The position numbers and the translations under genes were made by a program. The notes under the pieces are model-generated. The model was given only the letters and a program-made list of their open reading frames with translations, was not told the origin of the DNA and made no database searches. From UBA9676 sp036522155 (GTDB taxonomy: Bacteria > Actinomycetota > Actinomycetes > Streptosporangiales > Streptosporangiaceae), in the NCBI GenBank assembly GCA_036522155.1, contig DATDGI010000072.1:12159-76158 (forward strand): a stretch of DNA of 64,000 nt, read 5' to 3'. Positions 62,437 through 64,000 of this stretch are shown one piece after another (the first letter of the stretch is position 1; each line of letters starts with the position of its first letter).

Positions 62437-63653
62437 CCTACCCGCTCATGCTGGACCTGACCGGGCGCCGGGTGGTGATCGCCGGCGGCGGGCCGGTGGC
62501 GCTGCGCCGGGCCAGGGAGCTGCTGGCCGCCGGCGCGCTCGTGCATGTCATCGCGCCGCGCGTGGATCCTGACCTGGCCCGCCTGCCGGTCACCATCGAC
62601 CGGCGTCGCTACCGCGGCGGCGACTTGGCCGGTGCCTGGCTGGTGCACGCCGCCACCGATGACCCCGCGGTCAACACCACCATCGCGGCGGATGCCGAAC
62701 GCCTGCGGGTCTGGTGCTCGCGTGCCGATGACGCGAGCCGTTCGCGCGCCTGGACCCCGGCGGTGACCCGGCACGGGGACGTCACGGTGGCGGTGACCAC
62801 GGGTGGTGACCCGCGCCGGTCCCAGCGACTGCGCGCCGCGATCGCGCTCGCCCTGGCCGAGAGCACCCTCCCGGTCCGCCCGCAGCGCCGGCCCGCAACC
62901 GGCCCCCCCGGGGTGGGCACGGTCGCGCTGGTGGGCGGTGGCCCGGGCGACCCTGGACTGCTGACAGTGCGCGGCCGGCGGCTGCTGGCCGAGGCCGACG
63001 TCGTGGTCGCCGACCGGCTGGCGCCCCGTGACGTGCTGGCCGAGCTCGACCCCGGCGTGGAGGTCATCGACGTCGGCAAGACCCCCTACACGCCGCACCT
63101 GGCCCAATCCGAGATCAACGCGCTGCTGGTGGACCGGGCCCGGGCCGGGCAGCGGGTGGTCCGGCTCAAGGGCGGCGACCCGTTCGTGTTCGGCCGGGGC
63201 GGAGAGGAGGCGCTCGCCTGTGTCCGCGCCGGGGTGCCGTTCGAGGTCGTGCCCGGGGTCACCAGCGCGGTCGCGGTGCCGGCCTGCGCGGGCATCCCGG
63301 TCACCCATCGCGGCATTACCCAGGACTTCGCTGTGGTGTCCGCCCACCTCGACCCGTCCCATCCCGGCGCCACCGTGGACTGGGAGGCGCTCGCCGCCGG
63401 CCCCGGCACGCTGGTGCTGCTGATGGCGGTCGGGCGGCTGAACCAGGTCAGCCGGGAACTGGTCAAGCGGGGCCGGGACGCGGATACCCCGGTCGCGGTG
63501 ATCAGTGACGGCACCACCGACCGGGAGCGGGTGCTGGTGTCCACGCTCGGCCAGGTCGCCGACCAGGTGGCGGCCGAGGGCATGCAGCCCCCGGCGGTCG
63601 TCGTGATCGGCGAGGTGGTCAGGCTGCGGGCGGCGCTCGGGCATGCCGCCTAG
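62433..63653 (+). CDS. cysG: Siroheme synthase/uroporphyrinogen-III C-methyltransferase (CysG-like)
   Basis: This 406-residue protein has an N-terminal NAD-binding dehydrogenase/chelatase-type domain (RRVVIAGGGPVALRRARELL, with TTGGDPRRSQRLRAAIA), followed by the SUMT methyltransferase (VALVGGGPGDPGLLTVRG, LKGGDPFVFGRGGEEALACV, and GVTSAVAVPACAGIPVTHRG). It makes siroheme for the adjacent reductase. The ATG 62433 overlaps the zinc-ribbon gene by four bases. The chelatase gene at the right edge may overlap in function with its N-terminal part. Confidence 0.92.
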   Translation: MTYPLMLDLTGRRVVIAGGGPVALRRARELLAAGALVHVIAPRVDPDLARLPVTIDRRRYRGGDLAGAWLVHAATDDPAVNTTIAADAERLRVWCSRADDASRSRAWTPAVTRHGDVTVAVTTGGDPRRSQRLRAAIALALAESTLPVRPQRRPATGPPGVGTVALVGGGPGDPGLLTVRGRRLLAEADVVVADRLAPRDVLAELDPGVEVIDVGKTPYTPHLAQSEINALLVDRARAGQRVVRLKGGDPFVFGRGGEEALACVRAGVPFEVVPGVTSAVAVPACAGIPVTHRGITQDFAVVSAHLDPSHPGATVDWEALAAGPGTLVLLMAVGRLNQVSRELVKRGRDADTPVAVISDGTTDRERVLVSTLGQVADQVAAEGMQPPAVVVIGEVVRLRAALGHAA

Positions 63654-63674
63654 CCGACGGTGCCCGCCCCCGGC

Positions 63675-64000
63675 ATGAGCCGCCCGGTGCTGCTGGCCGT
63701 GGCGCATGGCAGCCGCGACCCCCGGGCCCAGGTGACGACCCGGGCGCTGGCCGGACGGGTCAGCGGCCTGGCCCCCGGCCTCGACGTGCGGACCGCCTTC
63801 GTGCAGCACGCCGAGCCGTCCCTGCCCGGCGCGCTGGCGGCGGCCATCGGAGACGGGCGGCCGGAGGTGACCATCGTCCCGTTGCTCCTCGCCCCGGGAT
63901 ACCACCTGAGCCAGGACATCACCGGGGCGGCGGCGCAGACCGGGGTGCCGGTGGCCGGCCCGCTCGGGCCCGATCCCCGGCTCATCCCCGCCCTGGCGGA
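63675..64000 (+). CDS. Sirohydrochlorin chelatase (CbiX/SirB), partial at right edge
   Basis: The ATG at 63675 opens VLLAVAHGSRDPRAQ with the metal-binding His of the class II chelatase family (HGSRDP), followed by PEVTIVPLLLAPGYHLSQDI with a second His. The frame runs past base 64000 without a stop, so the gene is incomplete. CbiX/SirB-type chelatases insert Fe (siroheme) or Co (cobalamin). The neighbouring genes point to siroheme, and the gene starts 22 bases after cysG. Confidence 0.88.
   Translation, partial: MSRPVLLAVAHGSRDPRAQVTTRALAGRVSGLAPGLDVRTAFVQHAEPSLPGALAAAIGDGRPEVTIVPLLLAPGYHLSQDITGAAAQTGVPVAGPLGPDPRLIPALA

Overview
The window is a high-GC (roughly 70% or more) stretch of an actinomycete chromosome, almost fully coding, with strong G/C bias at third codon positions and many GTG starts. 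A bldC gene, a complete conservon (cvnABCD), a DUF3073 gene and a purine locus arranged much as in Streptomyces point to a filamentous, Streptomyces- or Streptosporangiales-like actinobacterium. The genus cannot be fixed from sequence alone. I saw no rRNA, tRNA, insertion sequence or CRISPR array.

Layout. 1-2.2 kb (minus): PQQ biosynthesis, with a long pqqA, pqqC, and a fused pqqD-pqqE gene that leaves the left edge. 2.4-4.7 kb: a P-loop/TPR signalling protein. 4.9-8.4 kb: conservon cvnABCD. 8.6-15.2 kb: a possible defence or DNA-transaction patch holding a DUF4011-SF1 helicase-nuclease fusion, a histone-H1-like protein, a solitary C5-cytosine methyltransferase, and a 5'-truncated class II aldolase directly behind it. 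15.2-23.2 kb: membrane and metabolic genes (EXPERA-like protein, carboxymuconolactone-decarboxylase family, M24 peptidase, rubredoxin-MBL fusion), a polar amino acid ABC transporter, and a membrane-anchored alpha/beta hydrolase. 23.2-28.9 kb: small proteins, an LLM flavin oxidoreductase, an ArfB-type rescue factor, mscL with a zinc-ribbon tail, a PolA-like exonuclease/polymerase, and a probably frameshifted secreted peptide. 29-32 kb: a large Pro/Ala repeat protein and bldC. 33-42.4 kb: valine/leucine dehydrogenase, DUF3073, then purS-(RsbW-like kinase)-purQ-purL-SCP2-like-purF-purM on the minus strand. 42.6-46.6 kb: a 2-oxoacid dehydrogenase E1alpha-E1beta-E2 operon plus a Dabb protein. 46.6-50.8 kb: two divergent acyl-CoA dehydrogenases (FadE5-like; fused FadE34-like) sharing a promoter region with two palindromic operator-like sites. 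51-59.8 kb: three tandem secreted PQQ-like beta-propeller/Ig-like paralogues, each with its own terminator. 60-64 kb: siroheme and sulfite assimilation (Cys leader peptide, sulfite reductase, zinc-ribbon protein, CysG-like siroheme synthase, CbiX/SirB chelatase running off the right edge).

How the genes fit together. Branched-chain amino acids deaminated by the Vdh-type enzyme give 2-oxoacids that the E1/E2 complex could oxidise, and the FadE enzymes act on acyl-CoAs. The right-end genes supply siroheme to the sulfite reductase in the same cluster. The least explained items are the propeller triplet, the DUF4011 helicase-nuclease beside the methyltransferase, and the RsbW-like kinase inside the purine cluster.
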